Shown: positions 62,289 through 64,000 of the stretch, one piece after another
How the letters are laid out: the number at the start of each line of letters is the position of its first letter
How positions within the stretch are numbered: position 1 is the stretch's first letter
Assembly (NCBI RefSeq): GCF_002732165.1
Contig: NZ_MRZO01000003.1
Span: forward strand, 62,001 to 126,000
DNA: 64,000 nt
Direction of reading: 5' to 3'
DNA from: Staphylococcus xylosus
GTDB lineage: Bacteria > Bacillota > Bacilli > Staphylococcales > Staphylococcaceae
The notes under the pieces: model-generated
What the model was told of the DNA's origin: nothing
What the model saw: the letters and a program-made list of their open reading frames with translations, nothing else
Databases searched by the model: none
Made by a program: the position numbers and the translations under genes

Positions 62289-63536
62289 TTAATTATTGTT
62301 ATATTCTGTTTGCGATGGTGTTTCAAATTCAAAAGAACGTTCTGAATTTAAAACATCAGCATTGGTTTGTTGTAATTTGCTATAGTATCCTTTAGGTACT
62401 TTGCTTTTGGTAATTTCAACCTTAGGATAAATTAATAGAGGTATGAAACCAATTACGCCATATATTAAAAAAGTCTGTTTGTAGCTTAGTATATCTATGA
62501 ATACACCTGCGAAAGAAGAACCGATGATTTGTCCAACTGCTAATAGTAAAAAAGGAATACCTATACCTAACGAAGCATTTTTTACAAATAATTTAATCCC
62601 CCAAACAAGTAAAACACCTGTTAAAAATATATAACTCATACCAAATAATGAAGATGAAATAAATGGGAGTAACCATATATTTGGGGTGAATGCTAGTAAA
62701 ACTGTGGCACATGCTAACGCAATTACGCCGATATTAAACGCAAAATGAAGACTTTTCTTATCGATAATAGCTCCAGATATACCGCCAATCACCCCGAAAA
62801 TACCAATTAAAATCCAAAATATAGAAAGAGCTATATCTGAGTAATGACCAGTAAGTTGAACAAATGACTTTGAAAAGGTCCAAAATGGTGCAGTTGAAAC
62901 ACCGAGTATTGTAGAAGCCATTACAATACGTTTACTAGCGGAAATATCTCTGATATTCAAACTACCAGTATCGATTTTAATATCCTGTTGTAGACTTGGA
63001 ATTATAATATAATTCCAAGTTAATACAATTAATGATATAAATGCATAGATTAGGTAGGTGTCACGCCAATCAAGAAAGATAAACATAGCAGTTATACCAG
63101 TGAACACTAAACCTAAACTTGTACCTGAATTAATCCATGTATTTGCTTTGCCTTGATCTTGCATTTTAATCCATAAAGAAATTGTATAACCATAGGGTGG
63201 TGATACTAATCCAGTACTAGCTCCAGCAAATATGACACCTAAGGAAAGTATGATTGTATCTGATGAGAAGCCTATTAGAATTAAGCCAATTAATACAGAA
63301 AGCCCTGCAAAGATAATCATCCGTTTAGGGCCGACCTTGTCAGTTTTCAACGTAGAATAAATAATTGTAAAACAATAGGCCAAATAAAATAGTGATGAAA
63401 TCATACCCGCTTGAGAAGCTGTTAACCTTAAGTCTGTGGAAATCTCTGGGAGAAAGAGACCAAAACTAAATCTGCCCAAGCCATAAGTCGTAGCAATCAT
63501 AGCGATACCTGGTAATACAAGTTTTGAAAATTTCAT
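62289..63536 (-). CDS. MFS transporter (YbfB/CynX-like)
   Basis: Major facilitator of 415 residues with 12 hydrophobic helices. TYGLGRFSFGLFLPEISTDLRLTASQAGMISSLFYLAY is typical of the YbfB/nitrate-cyanate subgroup; DKVGPKRMI is the loop 2-3 motif. ATG 63536 follows GGAGGT; the ATG at 63551 has no SD. It lies downstream of a TetR-type regulator and its promoter carries two palindromic operators, so it is probably an inducible efflux pump or carrier. Substrate unknown. Confidence 0.8.
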   Translation of the reverse strand: MKFSKLVLPGIAMIATTYGLGRFSFGLFLPEISTDLRLTASQAGMISSLFYLAYCFTIIYSTLKTDKVGPKRMIIFAGLSVLIGLILIGFSSDTIILSLGVIFAGASTGLVSPPYGYTISLWIKMQDQGKANTWINSGTSLGLVFTGITAMFIFLDWRDTYLIYAFISLIVLTWNYIIIPSLQQDIKIDTGSLNIRDISASKRIVMASTILGVSTAPFWTFSKSFVQLTGHYSDIALSIFWILIGIFGVIGGISGAIIDKKSLHFAFNIGVIALACATVLLAFTPNIWLLPFISSSLFGMSYIFLTGVLLVWGIKLFVKNASLGIGIPFLLLAVGQIIGSSFAGVFIDILSYKQTFLIYGVIGFIPLLIYPKVEITKSKVPKGYYSKLQQTNADVLNSERSFEFETPSQTEYNNN

Positions 63537-63556
63537 AAAATACCTCCACATTTATA

Positions 63557-63607
63557 TAGAATGCTCATTCTAATAAAAGATAAAAATATATAGAATGTTC
63601 ATTCTAT
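63557..63607. promoter_or_regulatory. Twin TetR-type operators
   Basis: TAGAATGCTCATTCTA (63557-63572) and TAGAATGTTCATTCTA (63591-63606, extended one base each side), 34 bp start to start. AGAATG...CATTCT palindromes fit binding by the neighbouring TetR-type regulator and overlap the MFS promoter region. Confidence 0.8.
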
Positions 63608-63622
63608 TTTTGTTTTGAAATA

Positions 63623-63668
63623 ACGAGTAGGATAGTGATTCTTTCGAATACTAGTACCTACTCGTCTA
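63623..63668 (-). terminator. Terminator after tetR-like gene
   Basis: ACGAGTAGG (63623-63631) pairs with CCTACTCGT (63657-63665); on the minus strand TTATTTC follows. It separates the regulator from the MFS gene. Confidence 0.6.
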
Positions 63669-63672
63669 TGAT

Positions 63673-64000
63673 TTATTGATTATGCGCTTCATGTAATAAT
63701 AACTTTGCCATAGTAATAGCATGTTCAGTAGCTTCTTTAGACCCCAGTAATGCAGTCATTGAAGTTGTGCCTTCTAATAACAATGTGTATTGTACAGCGA
63801 GATCATAGCCGTTATCAATACCTGCATCGTTAGCGAGTTTTTCTAAATAATGCAACAGGCGTGCTTTATGTCCTCTTGCAGTGCTTTCGATTTCATTATC
63901 AGTATCAGCATAATCTTCAATCGCTCGCATAAACATATCACCTTTATAAGAGTAGTCATTAAGCCATTGACAATGTGCTTGAACGGCTGAAATAAAAGGC
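63673..64000 (-). CDS. TetR-family regulator, 5' cut by window end
   Basis: Only the C-terminal ligand-binding half is inside the window (about 108 residues, entering at PFISAVQAHCQWLNDYSYKG and ending KLLLHEAHNQ). The segment DLAVQYTLLLEGTTSMTALLG is typical of the last helices of AcrR/TetR proteins. The HTH lies beyond 64000. It is upstream of, and on the same strand as, the MFS gene with twin palindromic operators between, so it most likely represses that gene. The frame runs open to the window end; do not read the internal ATG at 63936 as the start. Confidence 0.8.
   Translation of the reverse strand, partial: PFISAVQAHCQWLNDYSYKGDMFMRAIEDYADTDNEIESTARGHKARLLHYLEKLANDAGIDNGYDLAVQYTLLLEGTTSMTALLGSKEATEHAITMAKLLLHEAHNQ

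Noticed and set aside
1..64000. Insertion sequences or prophage
   Set aside because: No transposase, integrase or phage gene and no terminal inverted repeats with target duplications were seen.

Overview
The window is AT-rich, low-GC Firmicute chromosome and almost certainly Staphylococcus. The strongest evidence is the two-gene aureusimine locus (ausA-ausB), the staphylococcal order argD-argC-argJ-argB, the mannose operon, many GGAGG Shine-Dalgarno sites with occasional TTG/GTG starts, and GAGGCTGAGACA-type terminators. I lean towards a coagulase-negative species, but the species cannot be settled from sequence reading alone. I see no insertion sequence, prophage, CRISPR array, rRNA or tRNA.

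Layout: 0.4-4.3 kb holds a broken CapA-family gene, a nucleoside hydrolase and a ProP-type transporter. 4.9-11.3 kb holds an APC permease and the arginine operon argDCJB behind an exact ARG box. 11.4-14.8 kb holds a frameshifted dapE-like peptidase gene, a DUF1398 gene with a stop at codon 4, an SsuE-like flavin reductase and a two-module VOC protein. 14.9-18.2 kb is an IclR/GntP/zinc-dehydrogenase aldonate cluster. 18.3-21.6 kb has a lactate permease and a polyol-type MFS carrier. 21.8-23.2 kb has an unannotated 24-residue amphipathic peptide gene and an argF whose only well-placed start is ATT. 23.5-25.9 kb is a sugar PTS EIICB with nagB. 26.2-29.4 kb is a pseudouridine operon. 29.9-32.1 kb is a TcyABC-like amino-acid ABC transporter. 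32.4-36.4 kb is an ascorbate-type PTS with its PRD regulator. 36.7-40.1 kb has a cupin, a thioesterase, panE and a CPBP protease. 40.2-42.2 kb has a SAM-I riboswitch with an orphan metQ, and a lactate-dehydrogenase-like gene. 42.6-50.4 kb is ausAB. 50.6-56.4 kb is a PRD regulator, PTS EIIBCA, manA and a ROK kinase. 56.6-57.9 kb is a split ThrE exporter. 58.1-58.6 kb is a 70-bp tandem repeat array. 58.6-62.2 kb is metY and divergent mccAB. 62.3-64 kb is an MFS exporter with a TetR regulator cut by the window end.

The genes form a nutritional island: carbon uptake (five cre-like CcpA sites by eye), arginine synthesis (ArgR-type boxes), and sulfur/methionine supply (SAM riboswitch, CodY-like box, transsulfuration). 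The NRPS ausA sits in the middle. By eye its two adenylation pockets read as valine and an aromatic residue, fitting aureusimine (tyrvalin/phevalin) synthesis.

The points most worth a second look are a 38-bp imperfect direct repeat bracketing ausAB, the 70-bp array that repeats the 3' end of metY with an alternating 140-bp higher-order pattern, the 24-residue peptide, and four separate single-base lesions (capA-like, dapE-like, DUF1398, argF start), which could be real decay or sequence error.
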